Origin: an uncultured Pseudomonadota bacterium
GTDB lineage: Bacteria > Myxococcota_A > UBA796 > SXON01
NCBI GenBank assembly: GCA_903875225.1
Contig: CAIQVJ010000008.1
Coordinates: forward strand, 1 to 64,000
Reading direction: 5' to 3'
Length of the DNA stretch: 64,000 nucleotides
The position numbers and the translations under genes are program-made. Below the pieces are notes generated by a model that saw nothing but the letters and a program-made list of their open reading frames with translations, was not told the DNA's origin and made no database searches. Below, piece after piece: positions 52,251 through 61,280 of this stretch. Position 1 is the stretch's first letter. The number at the start of each line of letters is the position of its first letter.

Positions 52251-53399
52251 TCAGGAGCGCAGCAGGAGCCCGACCCCCCCGGCGAGCACGATCAGGATTG
52301 GCTCCGGTGCCTTCTTGAGCCACGTCATGGCCGCCAGCGTGCTGACGGCGATGATCGCGGTGGGCACGTCGTTGATCGCCCGGCGTCCCAGCACGAAAGC
52401 GGCGCCCGCGATCGCGCCGGAGGCCGCTGCGGTGACACCGTCCACGAACGCCCGGATCCGGGCATTCTGCGCGTATCGCCGGAACCAGGGAGCCGGCCCG
52501 ACCACCAGCAGGTAGCAGGGCAGGAAGGTGCCCAGCGCGGCGAGCGTGCCCCCGACCGGGCCGGCGGCAAGGTAGCCGATGAACGCGACCGTGATCACCA
52601 CCGGGCCTGGGGTGATCATCGCGACTGCGACGGCGTCCAGGAACTGGCGCTCGGTCAGCCAGCCGAGCTCGTTCACCACGCCGCCGTGAAGGAACGGCAC
52701 GATCGCGAGCCCGCTCCCGAACACGACGGTCCCCGCCTCCGCAAAGAACCAGAAGATGCGACCGAGCGTGGTGGTGGTGGCCGGACCGTGCAGCCCGGTG
52801 ACCAGGAACGGCCACGGGAACACGGACATTGCGACGCGTGGGCGCTCGGCCGCGACCATCGTGACCACGCCCGCAAGCAGGAACATCCAAAGCATCTCGG
52901 TCTCGGTCACGGCGGTCACCAGCGCCGAGATCGCGAAGATCCCCCAGAGCAACCGCGCCTTGCCGAGCGTTGCCCTGGCGAGCTTCCACGCGCTGCGGAC
53001 GATGATCCCGATCACCGCTGCGCCGACCCCGTAGAACGCGCCCTGCATCCACGGCAGGCCGCCCACGCGCAGGTAGAGCGCCGAGAGCGCCATCACCATC
53101 ACGAACGAGGGAAGGACGAACGCCAGGCCCACGAGTGTGGCACCGGCCACGCCTGCCCGGACCCACCCGAGGTAGATCGCGAGCTGCGCAGCGAGGGGGC
53201 CGGGGGCAAGCTGCGCCAGTGCGAGGCCCTCCTTGTAGTCCTCGGGCGAGATCCATCCGCGCTCCTCGACGAGGTCGCGTTGCATGTACCCGACAAGCGC
53301 GATGGGGCCGCCGAAGCCGGTCGTGCCGAGCCGGGCGAAGTACCCCACGAACGCGGCAAGGCCGACGCGCGGGCGTTCCCGGTCCGGTGCTGTGTGCAT
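52251..53399 (-). CDS. chrA: Chromate transporter, two-domain ChrA
   Basis: 382 residues of the CHR superfamily, which exports chromate and relates to sulfate transport. Two homologous halves each carry the CHR signature: GTTGFGGPIALVGYMQRDLVEERGWIS with LAQLAPGPLAAQLA, and EAGTVVFGSGLAIVPFLHGGVV with VAMITPGPVVITVAFIGYLAAG. About ten hydrophobic helices. Start ATG at 53399 gives the family N-terminus. Divergent from the lipoprotein at 53639 with a 239-base gap that contains a candidate sigma-54 promoter for the latter. Confidence 0.92.
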   Translation of the reverse strand: MHTAPDRERPRVGLAAFVGYFARLGTTGFGGPIALVGYMQRDLVEERGWISPEDYKEGLALAQLAPGPLAAQLAIYLGWVRAGVAGATLVGLAFVLPSFVMVMALSALYLRVGGLPWMQGAFYGVGAAVIGIIVRSAWKLARATLGKARLLWGIFAISALVTAVTETEMLWMFLLAGVVTMVAAERPRVAMSVFPWPFLVTGLHGPATTTTLGRIFWFFAEAGTVVFGSGLAIVPFLHGGVVNELGWLTERQFLDAVAVAMITPGPVVITVAFIGYLAAGPVGGTLAALGTFLPCYLLVVGPAPWFRRYAQNARIRAFVDGVTAAASGAIAGAAFVLGRRAINDVPTAIIAVSTLAAMTWLKKAPEPILIVLAGGVGLLLRS

Positions 53400-53599
53400 C
53401 CTACTTTCGCTCCATCCGCAGCAGGGGGAGCGCCGACGCACACCAGCCGGGCGTGACCCGTGACCCGGTGGTGTCCGCAGCCGGCACAACGGCGGGGCCC
53501 GGGGCCGCGCAGGCAGGGAGGAGAGGCAACATTCCGCGTCGCGTATCCCCTGTCGCGGTTGGCCGGGTCGTCGCCCCAGAAGTTGTTGATCTTCTGGAG

Positions 53600-53615
53600 T
53601 GGCACGCCCCGTGCT
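53600..53615 (+). promoter_or_regulatory. Candidate sigma-54 promoter before the lipoprotein gene
   Basis: TGGCACG-CCCC-GTGCT has a perfect -24 box and a -12 box with one mismatch, with GG-N10-GC spacing. The predicted start near 53626 falls at the beginning of the GGAGGAGG ribosome site (53625-53632), leaving a very short leader; that is the main doubt. The rest of the 239-base gap shows only a CGTGACC direct repeat (53452-53465) and AGAAG-N8-CTTCT (53579-53596). Confidence 0.42.
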
Positions 53616-53638
53616 TACCCTTCTGGAGGAGGTTTCCC

Positions 53639-54304
53639 ATGCACGCTCACACCACCCTCTTTCCGGTGTTCGGGTTCATCTCGCTCTCTGGCTGCATTCT
53701 GTACATGCCGAGCCGGGGGGCCTGCGACGACATGGCCGCGGCGTCCGTGGGCGTTTCGGTCAGCACGGCCGATGGAGGGAGCCTCGAAGGCCTTCAGCTC
53801 ACGTACAGCGCGCGCGGGGGGCCTTCGCAGCCGTGCGACGACATCACGGGCGAGTGGATCTGCGGCTACGAGCAGGCAGGCAGCATCGAGGTGACCGCGA
53901 GGTTGCCGGGCTACCGGGACCAGACCGAGTCGGTCGTGGTGGACTCGGACGAGTGCCACGTGATCCAGGAGCACCTCGACATGGTCCTGCAGCCCGAGGA
54001 GACGGCCTGTACCGAGATCGCCGTGGCCGCGGTGGAGGTCCACCTCGCCGGGTCGAGCGGCGAGTTGCTCGACAGCCCCGCCGTCACCTGGAACCTGGCC
54101 GGTGCCCCTGCGAGCGCATGTGACACGTTCGATGAGGGGCAGACCTGGGAGTGTGGCTGGGAGGTCTCTGGCGACGTTCACGTGGAGGCTTCGGCGGGCG
54201 GCCACCTCACGCAGGGGGAGACGGTCACGGTGCCGCTCACGCCGGATGGTTGCCACCCGGTCACGCAGCGCGTGGACATTGCGCTCGAGTGGTCACCGGA
54301 CTGA
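53639..54304 (+). CDS. Hypothetical lipoprotein with two Cys-rich beta repeats
   Basis: 221 residues, lipid-anchored (FISLSGCILY). Two similar halves of about 95 residues, each with Cys-flanked Ig/carboxypeptidase-regulatory-like strands: GGSLEGLQLTYSARGGPSQPCDDI..WICGYEQAGSIEVTARLPGY and GELLDSPAVTWNLAGAPASACDTF..WECGWEVSGDVHVEASAGGH. Even numbers of Cys suggest disulfides outside the cytoplasm. Function unknown. ATG at 53639 is fixed by GGAGGAGG seven bases upstream. Its stop directly abuts the stop of the next, convergent gene. Confidence 0.78.
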   Translation: MHAHTTLFPVFGFISLSGCILYMPSRGACDDMAAASVGVSVSTADGGSLEGLQLTYSARGGPSQPCDDITGEWICGYEQAGSIEVTARLPGYRDQTESVVVDSDECHVIQEHLDMVLQPEETACTEIAVAAVEVHLAGSSGELLDSPAVTWNLAGAPASACDTFDEGQTWECGWEVSGDVHVEASAGGHLTQGETVTVPLTPDGCHPVTQRVDIALEWSPD

Positions 54305-55618
54305 CTACTCGCACACGTCCCCGACCCCGTCGCCATCGCTGTCGGTCTGGTCGGGGTGCCACTCGGGATCCGGAGAGAGGCTGGGTGTGAGGTCCAGCAC
54401 GGGGTCCGTCCCGTCGAGCAGGCGGGCCGCGAGCCCCCAGCCGCCTCCCTGGTCGTACACCTTCACCAGGAGGGTGTTCACGCCTGCGACGACGTCCACG
54501 CTCGCCTGGAACTGATCGCCGTTGACCCCCTGACAGGAGGCCTCGTCGATGACCTTCTCACCGTTCCACCAGGCGAACATCCCGTCGTCGGCGCCCATGG
54601 CGAGGGTGAGCGTGCGTGCTGTCGGGGAGGTGAGGTACGCGAACGCGTAGGCCTCGCGGGGAGCCTCGATGGTCGCGTAGCGGGCGGTCAGGTCGAGCAC
54701 CTCGCCGACGTCCAGGTCGGCCACCCAGGCGACGTCGCCGGCGGGATCTCCCATCCGCGGAGCAATCACGCCATCCTCTCCGACGAGCGCAGTTTCGGAC
54801 GGGCGACACGTATCGGTGCTCGCCCCCGTGTCGAATGGCCCGGCGGTGAGCCAGTCCGACACAAATCCGTATGTATCGACGGCGAGCGGCCCGGTGCCGG
54901 GGCCGTTCGAGAGGTCGGGGCAGTTGTCGTCGCCATCCGGAAGGCCGTCGCCATCGTCGTCGTCGTCGCAGGCCGCGGGGCGACCGTCGCTGTCGAGGTC
55001 CGCGCCGTCCACGGTCCAGGTGGTGTCGGAGGGGCCCTCGGTCACCGTCAGCGCGTAGTCGGGGACGACCGCGTCGGCGACGGCGGAGACGCAGGCCGCG
55101 TAGACCCCGCCGGCCACCCAGCGGGCACCGGGCTGCTCGGCGGGGTCCACGGTGACGCAGCCGGATGTGTCGACCGCGCCGCTGGCGACGGCGGTGCCGA
55201 CGTCGGTGTACACGGTGATCGCGAGGGCCGAGGTGCACGGCTCCACTTGACGCACCGTGAATGCGTCACAGGTCTCCGCCTGGAAGGCCCAGCAGTCGAC
55301 GTCGCCAGCGGGGAGCCAGCCGTCCACCTCCGGCCCCGATGCCTCCGACGGCGATGCGTAGGTATCGTTCGGCTCGGTCTCGACGCTGCCCTCCTCGATC
55401 GTGCAGGTGGAGCTGCACCCGTCGCCACCGTGCAGGTTCCCGTCGTCGCAGGCCTCCGAGCCGTTCACTGCGTCATCGCCGCACCACGTGTAGGGCGTTC
55501 CGGTGTCGACTGGCACGCTGTCCACGACCGGGTCCTCGGGGGGCGGGGGGGCGTGGCAAGCGGCCGCCGCGAGGGTCAGGGCTGCCGCTCGCCAGGCCGG
55601 GCAGCGACGGCCGTTCAT
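54305..55618 (-). CDS. Lipoprotein with DUF4215 and TSP3-type calcium loops
   Basis: 437 residues. Lipobox LTLAAAACHAPP, a Pro-rich linker, then CGDDAVNGSEACDDGNLHGGDGCSSTC, the DUF4215 cysteine repeat common in myxobacteria. An acidic DSDGRPAACDDDDDGDGLPDGDDNCPD TSP3-like segment follows. The C-terminal domain (ARTLTLAMGADDGMFAWWNGEKV, GVNTLLVKVYDQGGGWGLAARL) resembles PA14/jelly-roll sugar-binding domains, and the end DSDGDGVGDVCE is another calcium loop. The start ATG at 55618 overlaps the subtilase stop (ATGA), so this protein is made with the protease. I infer a surface-binding partner. Confidence 0.83.
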   Translation of the reverse strand: MNGRRCPAWRAAALTLAAAACHAPPPPEDPVVDSVPVDTGTPYTWCGDDAVNGSEACDDGNLHGGDGCSSTCTIEEGSVETEPNDTYASPSEASGPEVDGWLPAGDVDCWAFQAETCDAFTVRQVEPCTSALAITVYTDVGTAVASGAVDTSGCVTVDPAEQPGARWVAGGVYAACVSAVADAVVPDYALTVTEGPSDTTWTVDGADLDSDGRPAACDDDDDGDGLPDGDDNCPDLSNGPGTGPLAVDTYGFVSDWLTAGPFDTGASTDTCRPSETALVGEDGVIAPRMGDPAGDVAWVADLDVGEVLDLTARYATIEAPREAYAFAYLTSPTARTLTLAMGADDGMFAWWNGEKVIDEASCQGVNGDQFQASVDVVAGVNTLLVKVYDQGGGWGLAARLLDGTDPVLDLTPSLSPDPEWHPDQTDSDGDGVGDVCE

Positions 55619-57492
55619 GACGCCCTCCGCGCGCGCAGGATCACGAGGGCGCCCAGGGCGAGGATCACCGACGGCGGGGAACCCGTAGAGGAGCACCCCC
55701 GGTCCGGTTCGGGCGCGGGCTTCGTCGTCCCGGTATCGACAGGCTCGTCCGACGCCGCGAACGTGAGGGTCACGGGTGCGCTCCCGGGACCTTCCCCCCA
55801 GGGATCCAGGGCGGTGACCGTGTACGTCACGACATCGCCGTCCACGAACTCGACCGGGGGGAGGTAGAGCCCGCCGCCGAGGGTGACCTCGCCGGAGGTC
55901 TGCACCACGGTGCTCGGGCCGGTGTCGGCCGGGGGGCCCGAGTCGCTCGCCGTGTCCGAGGCGGCGGTGTCGCCTCCCGAGTCCTCGCTGGTCGGGGTTC
56001 CCGTGTCCGCCGGCCATGCCTGTGTGATCGACGGCGCCGGCCCGGTCGTCGACCAGCGTACGGTGTAGCGGAGCGCGTCGTCGTCGGGATCGATGGCGGG
56101 GCTCCAGGTCAGGTGGGCGCGGCCGGGCCGGACGGTGCTGTCCGCGGGGACCGTCGGAATCCCTGGGGCCTCGTTGGCCACCGCGGCTACGGCGGCCCCG
56201 GCGTTGATCCGCCCGCAGCCATAGTAGGGGTTCCGCCCCTCTGCGTCGTAGGTCACGTCCTCCAGGTCCACCTTCACCGCCGTCTGGCACAGCACCTCGC
56301 GAGCCTGGAGCGCGGTGAGCCGCGGGTTGGCCTCGAACATCAGCGCGAACACCCCGGAGACCACCGGCGCAGCGCCGCTGGTGCCGTTGAAGTAGGGGTA
56401 GTATCCGTCGTCGCCGTCGTAGCTCCCGTAGCCGCCGGAGGTCCAGTCGGTGGTGAGGAGGTTCGTGGGGGCGGCGATGTCGACGGGGTCGCCATAGTCG
56501 GAGTACGAAGACCGCACGTCGTTGCTCTCGAGCGCAGCCACCACGACCGGTGTCTCCACGTTGAGCATTCCGTTCTCGCCTACGTCGCAGTTGTCGTTCC
56601 CGGCGGCAAAGACGACGATGCTGCCCAGGCCCCCGCGCCCCTTGCGCTCGGCGTACCGGTACATCTTGGTGAACACCGTGGAGCTGGGGATGGGGTCGCA
56701 GGTGCCGTAGCCCCAGGAGTTCGACAGCACGCTCGCGCCAGCGTCCACCGCCTCCACGAACGCGTCGTACACGTCCTCCTCGCTGGTGGCCCCGCCGATG
56801 AGGCGGATGGCGTAGATGTCGGCGTCGAACGCCACACCTGCGACGCCGGTCCCGTTGTTTCCGCTCGCTGCCGCGATGCCCGCGGTGCCCGTGCCATGTG
56901 GACCCCCGCTCGAATCGCCGTAGTCGGGCGTGGCGTCGTCGTCGTGGTCCACGTAGTCGTAGCCCATGGTCACCCGGAGGTCGGGGTGGTCGGGCTGGGT
57001 GCCGGTGTCGATGATGGCGATGAGCTGTCCCGCGCCCGTGGCGAACTGCCAGGCGAGATCGGCGTCGATGTCCACGTCGGGCATGCCGCTCTGACCGGAG
57101 TTCTCCAGGTGCCATTCGTCCGGGTAGAACGGGTCGTCGGGCGCCTCGTCGATGGTGAGCGGGAGCAGGAGGTCAGGCGCTGCGAACTCCACGCCGGGGA
57201 GCGCGTCGAGCCTGCGGGCGAGGGCCAGATCGTCGGCGCCGGTGCCGGGCGTGACGCGGAGCAGTCCGCCGCGCAGCCGGACGACCCCGACGCCCGACTC
57301 GAACAGCGCGGGCGGCGGGGCTGCACCCTCCGCTAGGCCGACGAGCACGCGCCCGGTGCGGCCGAGGATGGAGCCCTCGGCGAGCAGATCGGCGTAGTGG
57401 ACGGTCTCGCCTGGGGCGATCCGGAAGCTGTCGTCCACGGGGGCTGCGGCGAGCGCGACGGGGAGCGGCAGGAGCCACAGCGTGAGGGGCAT
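55615..57492 (-). CDS. Subtilisin-family (S8) protease with C-terminal sorting signal
   Basis: 625 residues. Signal peptide MPLTLWLLPLPVALAAAP, a propeptide (about 20-115), then the catalytic domain with Asp162 in IIDTGTQPDH, His199 in GPHGTGTAGI, oxyanion Asn300 in FAAGND and Ser372 in NGTSGAAPVVSG. A fibronectin-like domain (PGRAHLTWSPAIDPDDDALRYTVRW) with a DTG-rich loop follows. The end RGCSSTG, helix SVILALGALVIL and RARR fits the MYXO-CTERM pattern. All catalytic residues are intact. Exported and probably anchored. Co-translated with the DUF4215 lipoprotein. Confidence 0.94.
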   Translation of the reverse strand: MPLTLWLLPLPVALAAAPVDDSFRIAPGETVHYADLLAEGSILGRTGRVLVGLAEGAAPPPALFESGVGVVRLRGGLLRVTPGTGADDLALARRLDALPGVEFAAPDLLLPLTIDEAPDDPFYPDEWHLENSGQSGMPDVDIDADLAWQFATGAGQLIAIIDTGTQPDHPDLRVTMGYDYVDHDDDATPDYGDSSGGPHGTGTAGIAAASGNNGTGVAGVAFDADIYAIRLIGGATSEEDVYDAFVEAVDAGASVLSNSWGYGTCDPIPSSTVFTKMYRYAERKGRGGLGSIVVFAAGNDNCDVGENGMLNVETPVVVAALESNDVRSSYSDYGDPVDIAAPTNLLTTDWTSGGYGSYDGDDGYYPYFNGTSGAAPVVSGVFALMFEANPRLTALQAREVLCQTAVKVDLEDVTYDAEGRNPYYGCGRINAGAAVAAVANEAPGIPTVPADSTVRPGRAHLTWSPAIDPDDDALRYTVRWSTTGPAPSITQAWPADTGTPTSEDSGGDTAASDTASDSGPPADTGPSTVVQTSGEVTLGGGLYLPPVEFVDGDVVTYTVTALDPWGEGPGSAPVTLTFAASDEPVDTGTTKPAPEPDRGCSSTGSPPSVILALGALVILRARRAS

Positions 57493-57519
57493 CGGGTCAC
57501 GGGGGGAATCGGGGCAGTA

Positions 57520-57535
57520 TGGCACAGGCCGTGCT
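57520..57535 (+). promoter_or_regulatory. Weak candidate sigma-54 promoter before the SDR gene
   Basis: TGGCACA-GGCC-GTGCT keeps GG-N10-GC spacing with two mismatches. The implied start, near 57546, is one base before the ATG at 57547, so either the message is leaderless, translation begins further in, or the match is chance. Confidence 0.25.
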
Positions 57536-57546
57536 TGGTGACCTGG

Positions 57547-58572
57547 ATGCTACCCGGAGGATCCTTGCCCGAACCCCGCCCACCCGCCGGCCTCGACTGG
57601 CCGACCAGTCGACCCCTGGCGCGACTGGTCGCCGTCCTGCGGGGCGCCCACAACGCCGTGCGCGCCGTCGGCCGCGTGCTCCACATCCGTCGGAGGGCCC
57701 GGCCGGGGCCCTACACCGTGCTCATCACGGGTGCGACCACGGGGATCGGGCTCGCCCTGGCGCGTGTGTTGATGGGGACCCATCACCGTGTCGTGCTCAC
57801 CGCCCGGGCCTCGTCCCTCCCGCGGTTCGAGGGGCTGGGGATCCGGGAGGGCGAGCGGGTCATGCTCCTCCCGCTGGACGTGACGGACGGGGAGCAGCGC
57901 GAGGCTGCGATCAGCGCTGTGGCGGCCCGATGGGGCGGTGTGGATGTGCTGGTGAACAACGCGGGCGTGAGCTACCGGTCGGTGGCCGAGCACACTCCGG
58001 CTGGCGACCTGCTCGCCCAGCTCGATTCGAACTACCTCGGTCCGATGGCGTTGATCCGCCTCGTGCTGCCGCGGATGCGTGAGCAACGGTTCGGGAGGAT
58101 CCTCAACGTCTCCTCGGTCGGGGGGATGACCGCGATGCCCACGATGAGCGCGTACAGCGGCTCGAAATTCGCCCTGGAGGGCGCCTCCGAGGCGCTCTGG
58201 TACGAGATGCGGCCATGGGGCGTGTTCGTCTCCCTGGTGCGCCCAGGATTCATCCACTCGGACGGGTTCACGAAGGTGAGGTTCACCGAGGCCGGACAGG
58301 CCGCGGTCGACGACCGGGAGAGCCCCTACCACGCGCACTACGTCAACATGGGCGAGCTCATCTCGGCCCTGATGCAGCTCACCTACCACCAGCCGGAGGA
58401 TGTGGCGGAGACGCTGGCGAAGCTCATCGAGCACCCCAACCCGCCGCTCCGGGTGCCGGGCACGCTGGATGCCCGGGCGTTCGACCTGCTCCGTCGGGCG
58501 CTGCCGGCCCGGACCTACCACCGCCTGCTCTATGCGGGCCTGCCGCGGGTGTGGGAGTGGGGCAGCCGCTGA
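57547..58572 (+). CDS. Short-chain dehydrogenase/reductase
   Basis: 341 residues. After an N-terminal extension of about 55 residues with a basic stretch (LHIRRRARPG), the SDR core shows TGATTGIGLALARVL, NNAG in VDVLVNNAGVSY, Ser in ILNVSSVGGM and Tyr/Lys in AYSGSKFALEG. RPGFIHSDGFT follows. The longer C-terminal part (ALMQLTYHQPEDVAETLAKLIEHPNPPLRVPGT) is usual for the classical SDRs of the 280-300-residue size. Substrate unknown. Starts 54 bases from the divergent subtilase gene. ATG 57547 is the first good start but has no clear ribosome site. Confidence 0.87.
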   Translation: MLPGGSLPEPRPPAGLDWPTSRPLARLVAVLRGAHNAVRAVGRVLHIRRRARPGPYTVLITGATTGIGLALARVLMGTHHRVVLTARASSLPRFEGLGIREGERVMLLPLDVTDGEQREAAISAVAARWGGVDVLVNNAGVSYRSVAEHTPAGDLLAQLDSNYLGPMALIRLVLPRMREQRFGRILNVSSVGGMTAMPTMSAYSGSKFALEGASEALWYEMRPWGVFVSLVRPGFIHSDGFTKVRFTEAGQAAVDDRESPYHAHYVNMGELISALMQLTYHQPEDVAETLAKLIEHPNPPLRVPGTLDARAFDLLRRALPARTYHRLLYAGLPRVWEWGSR

Positions 58573-58573
58573 T

Positions 58574-59623
58574 CTACCAGGCGGCGTCCACGCGTCCGCC
58601 GCCGACCCGCGTGGCGTGCGTCGCATCGCGCTGCTCAGCGGCTTCGGCGAAGGGGATGGTGATCCGCAGACCAAGGTGGTCCGAGACGCGCATGTGGGCG
58701 TCCCCGATCTCCACGGGGGCCACGCGGGTTCCCGGATGGCGCACGAGGAAGGCGGCGTTCACACCAACGCGGTCGTAGGCGGCCTCTGTGTCCCAGGAGC
58801 GGCTCTGCGGACCCTTGAACACCGATCCCATGAACGTCCCGACGGTCGAGAACCACGCGAGGTCCACCCCTGTCCGGTTGCGGAAGGTCCTGACCGTGCC
58901 GTCGTCGATGTCGCGGGCCCGGGCCACGCGGGCGTCGTCGCTGGCCACCTTCGGCTCGAACCCCGCCAGCAGGTTCAGATCTCCCGTGATCAGCGTGGCC
59001 TGCAGCGGGTGACCGAGGTCGTCCGCGAGGTCGTCGAACTGCCCCGCTCGACCTCGCCCCAGGCGCCCGGCTCCACGTTCGGGCTGGCGCCGGTAGCTCG
59101 CCTGGGTGTGGCTCCACACGATGCGCGTGTCGTCCACCGTGAGGCTCGCCCAGCCCTTCCAGTAGTGGCCCAGGGAGCCCAGCACGCCCTCGGCGAGGCT
59201 CACCGGCTGCGCCCGGAACCGCCGGCCGCCACCGCTGATGTGCCGCAGGAGCCCGTTCTCACGCTGTCGTACGCCCATCGCCAGCCCGCCCGGCGGGGTG
59301 CCGGACTCGATCGGCGACCACGTGTAGCCGTCATCCGCGAGGCCGTTCCCGGCTTGCGTGTAGAAGCACCACCCGGAGCCCCAGGCCGAGAGGCTCTCGG
59401 TGAGGCGGGCCTCGCTCAACAGGAGCAGGTCCACCCCCGCGCCGTCGCCATCCAGATAGCCGTGGAGCAGCCCCGCACGCTCCGCACGGTGGCTGCCGAC
59501 GACGATGAACTTGAGGTTCTGCTCGAGGACGGTGAGCTCCCCGTCGGCGTCCCGCAGCTCGGGCGTCTGGGGGCACGCGGCTGTCGCGCCCTGGGATGCG
59601 AGGAGGAGCAGGACTGTCAGCAT
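58574..59623 (-). CDS. Secreted endonuclease/exonuclease/phosphatase-family protein
   Basis: 349 residues with signal peptide MLTVLLLLASQGATAAC. The EEP-fold landmarks are LEQNLKFIVVG (Asn), LLLLSEARL (metal-binding Glu), WSHTQASY (His), ITGDLNLLAGF (GDLN) and VSDHLGLRITI (SDH). Members include DNase I-like nucleases, sphingomyelinases and inositol phosphatases; the sequence does not say which. Exported to periplasm or medium. One base separates its stop from that of the convergent SDR. Lies downstream of msrB on the same strand (55 bases). Confidence 0.86.
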   Translation of the reverse strand: MLTVLLLLASQGATAACPQTPELRDADGELTVLEQNLKFIVVGSHRAERAGLLHGYLDGDGAGVDLLLLSEARLTESLSAWGSGWCFYTQAGNGLADDGYTWSPIESGTPPGGLAMGVRQRENGLLRHISGGGRRFRAQPVSLAEGVLGSLGHYWKGWASLTVDDTRIVWSHTQASYRRQPERGAGRLGRGRAGQFDDLADDLGHPLQATLITGDLNLLAGFEPKVASDDARVARARDIDDGTVRTFRNRTGVDLAWFSTVGTFMGSVFKGPQSRSWDTEAAYDRVGVNAAFLVRHPGTRVAPVEIGDAHMRVSDHLGLRITIPFAEAAEQRDATHATRVGGGRVDAAW

Positions 59624-59678
59624 CGGGAGAGCATAGCCTCGGAACCGCTTGGAATCGCGCAATTTGCGGGTGCGGCAG

Positions 59679-60155
59679 TCAGGAGGGGCGCGCCCTCCGG
59701 TGGGCGGCGAAGACCGGGGCCACGTCGGAGCCCGCGGGCACGTGCAGCACCGCGTAGCCGTTGACGCAGTGGCGCATCCCCGTGGGGCGCGGTCCATCGT
59801 CGAAGATGTGCCCCAGGTGCCCGCCGCAGCGTGCGCAGCGCATCTCGGTGCGGACCATTCCGTGGCTCGAATCGCGGTGCACCTCCAGCGCTCCCGGTAC
59901 GACCGCCTGGAAGAAGGAGGGCCAGCCGCACCCCGAGTGGAACTTGTGCTCCGCGCCGTACAGCCGGTTACCGCACCCCACGCAGTGGAAGGCGCCCGGG
60001 CCGGGGTCGTCGTTGTAGCGCCCCGTGTACGGTCGCTCGGTGGCGGACTGCCGGAGGATGGCGAACTCTTCGGGCGTGAGCAGCTGGCGCCACTCCTCGG
60101 CCGTGAGTGTACGGGGGTCGCGGCTGGGGTCGAGTGACGGATCGGGCGTGGCCAT
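59679..60155 (-). CDS. msrB: Peptide methionine-(R)-sulfoxide reductase
   Basis: Repairs methionine-R-sulfoxide in proteins with thioredoxin. The 158 residues have the MsrB zinc cysteines (Cys58/Cys61 in HCVGCG, Cys107/Cys110 in RCARCG), GAEHKFHSGCGWPSFF and the catalytic Cys130 in GMRHCVNGYAVLH. The usual RYCIN...RF end is slightly changed (RHCVNGYAVLH). No signal peptide, so cytoplasmic. The ATG at 60155 is preferred to upstream in-frame codons that overlap the divergent hydrolase promoter. Confidence 0.93.
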   Translation of the reverse strand: MATPDPSLDPSRDPRTLTAEEWRQLLTPEEFAILRQSATERPYTGRYNDDPGPGAFHCVGCGNRLYGAEHKFHSGCGWPSFFQAVVPGALEVHRDSSHGMVRTEMRCARCGGHLGHIFDDGPRPTGMRHCVNGYAVLHVPAGSDVAPVFAAHRRARPS

Positions 60156-60177
60156 CCGCTGGACTATACTGGAGCCC

Positions 60178-61266
60178 ATGCTGCTGCTCCTCGCTGCCTG
60201 CCAACCCGGATCGGTGGACGACACCGGCGCGCCCGCGGCCGACTACTCGCTGCCCGGCCCCTGGAAGCCCGCGCGCCACACCGCGCTCGTCACCGATACC
60301 GACCGCGATCGTGCGCTCACCATCGAGACCTGGTACCCCACCGACACCGCCTCGGGCGAGTCGTCGATCTCGGACATGGTGGTGAGCGAGACGGACCGGG
60401 TGACCTACGATGGGCTGCTCGAAACGGCTCCGGCCGGCTGCCCGAGCCTCACCACCACTTCGGCGGTCGATGCCACGCCGGCGTCGGGCACCTGGCCGGT
60501 GATCGCGATGTCGCACTGCTACAACTGCACGCGGTTCTCCACGGCATCGGTGGCGGAGCGCCTCGCGAGCTGGGGGTTCGTCGCCGTCTCTCCCGACCAT
60601 GCCGGCAACACGCTGTTCGACGAGCTGGCCGGGAGCTCCCTGCCGCTCGACACCGACACGCTCGCTCTCCGCGAAGCAGACCTTGAGTTCGCCCTCGATC
60701 GAACGCTCGCCGGCGAGCTTGTCGACGGCCTGCCCGTGGACGGTGATCACGTGGGCACCTACGGGCACAGCTTCGGCGCGGTCACCGCTGCGATCGTGCT
60801 GCAAGATCGACTCGGCGCCGAGTCTGCGCCCATCGCCGGAATGTTCGTCGCCGCACCGCCCGAGAACCCCCTTCTTCCAGGGGTTTCGATGTCGAACCTC
60901 GACGCGCCGCTGATGTTCGAGTCGATGAGCGAGGACCACAGCGTGGGCGAGGCGGGGAACATCCTCATCGAGAACAACTTCAACGCCGCGCCCAGCACGG
61001 CGTGGTGGTTCGAGATCGTCGATGCCGGACACCTCTCGCCGAGCGACATCGTGGCCATCACGCCGGACTTCATGCCGGGCTGCGGGGACGACACCCGCGA
61101 GTCCACGGGAGAGGCGTTCACGTACATCGATCCCGTCGAGGGGCGCGCCCTGAGCGCGTCGCTGGCTGCCGGGTTCTTCAGCGCCTATGTGAAGGGGGAT
61201 GCCGGGGCGGTCGACTGGCTGCGGACCGCCATGGACGACGAGCGGATGACGGCCGAGACGCGCTGA
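60178..61266 (+). CDS. Alpha/beta-hydrolase lipoprotein (PAF-acetylhydrolase-like)
   Basis: 362 residues, lipid-anchored (MLLLLAACQ, Cys8). ARHTALVTDTDRDRALTIETWYPTD is the typical opening of PAF-acetylhydrolase-like esterases. The oxyanion region is VIAMSHCYNCTRF, the nucleophile elbow VGTYGHSFGAVTA, the Asp region APLMFESMSEDHSVG and the His in IVDAGHLSPSD. A putative secreted esterase; CYNC beside the oxyanion hole is unusual. A TATACT element seven bases before GGAGCCC-ATG may be the -10 box, giving a nearly leaderless message. Only 22 bases separate it from the divergent msrB start. Confidence 0.84.
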   Translation: MLLLLAACQPGSVDDTGAPAADYSLPGPWKPARHTALVTDTDRDRALTIETWYPTDTASGESSISDMVVSETDRVTYDGLLETAPAGCPSLTTTSAVDATPASGTWPVIAMSHCYNCTRFSTASVAERLASWGFVAVSPDHAGNTLFDELAGSSLPLDTDTLALREADLEFALDRTLAGELVDGLPVDGDHVGTYGHSFGAVTAAIVLQDRLGAESAPIAGMFVAAPPENPLLPGVSMSNLDAPLMFESMSEDHSVGEAGNILIENNFNAAPSTAWWFEIVDAGHLSPSDIVAITPDFMPGCGDDTRESTGEAFTYIDPVEGRALSASLAAGFFSAYVKGDAGAVDWLRTAMDDERMTAETR

Positions 61267-61280
61267 GCGCGGCTCCCGCT

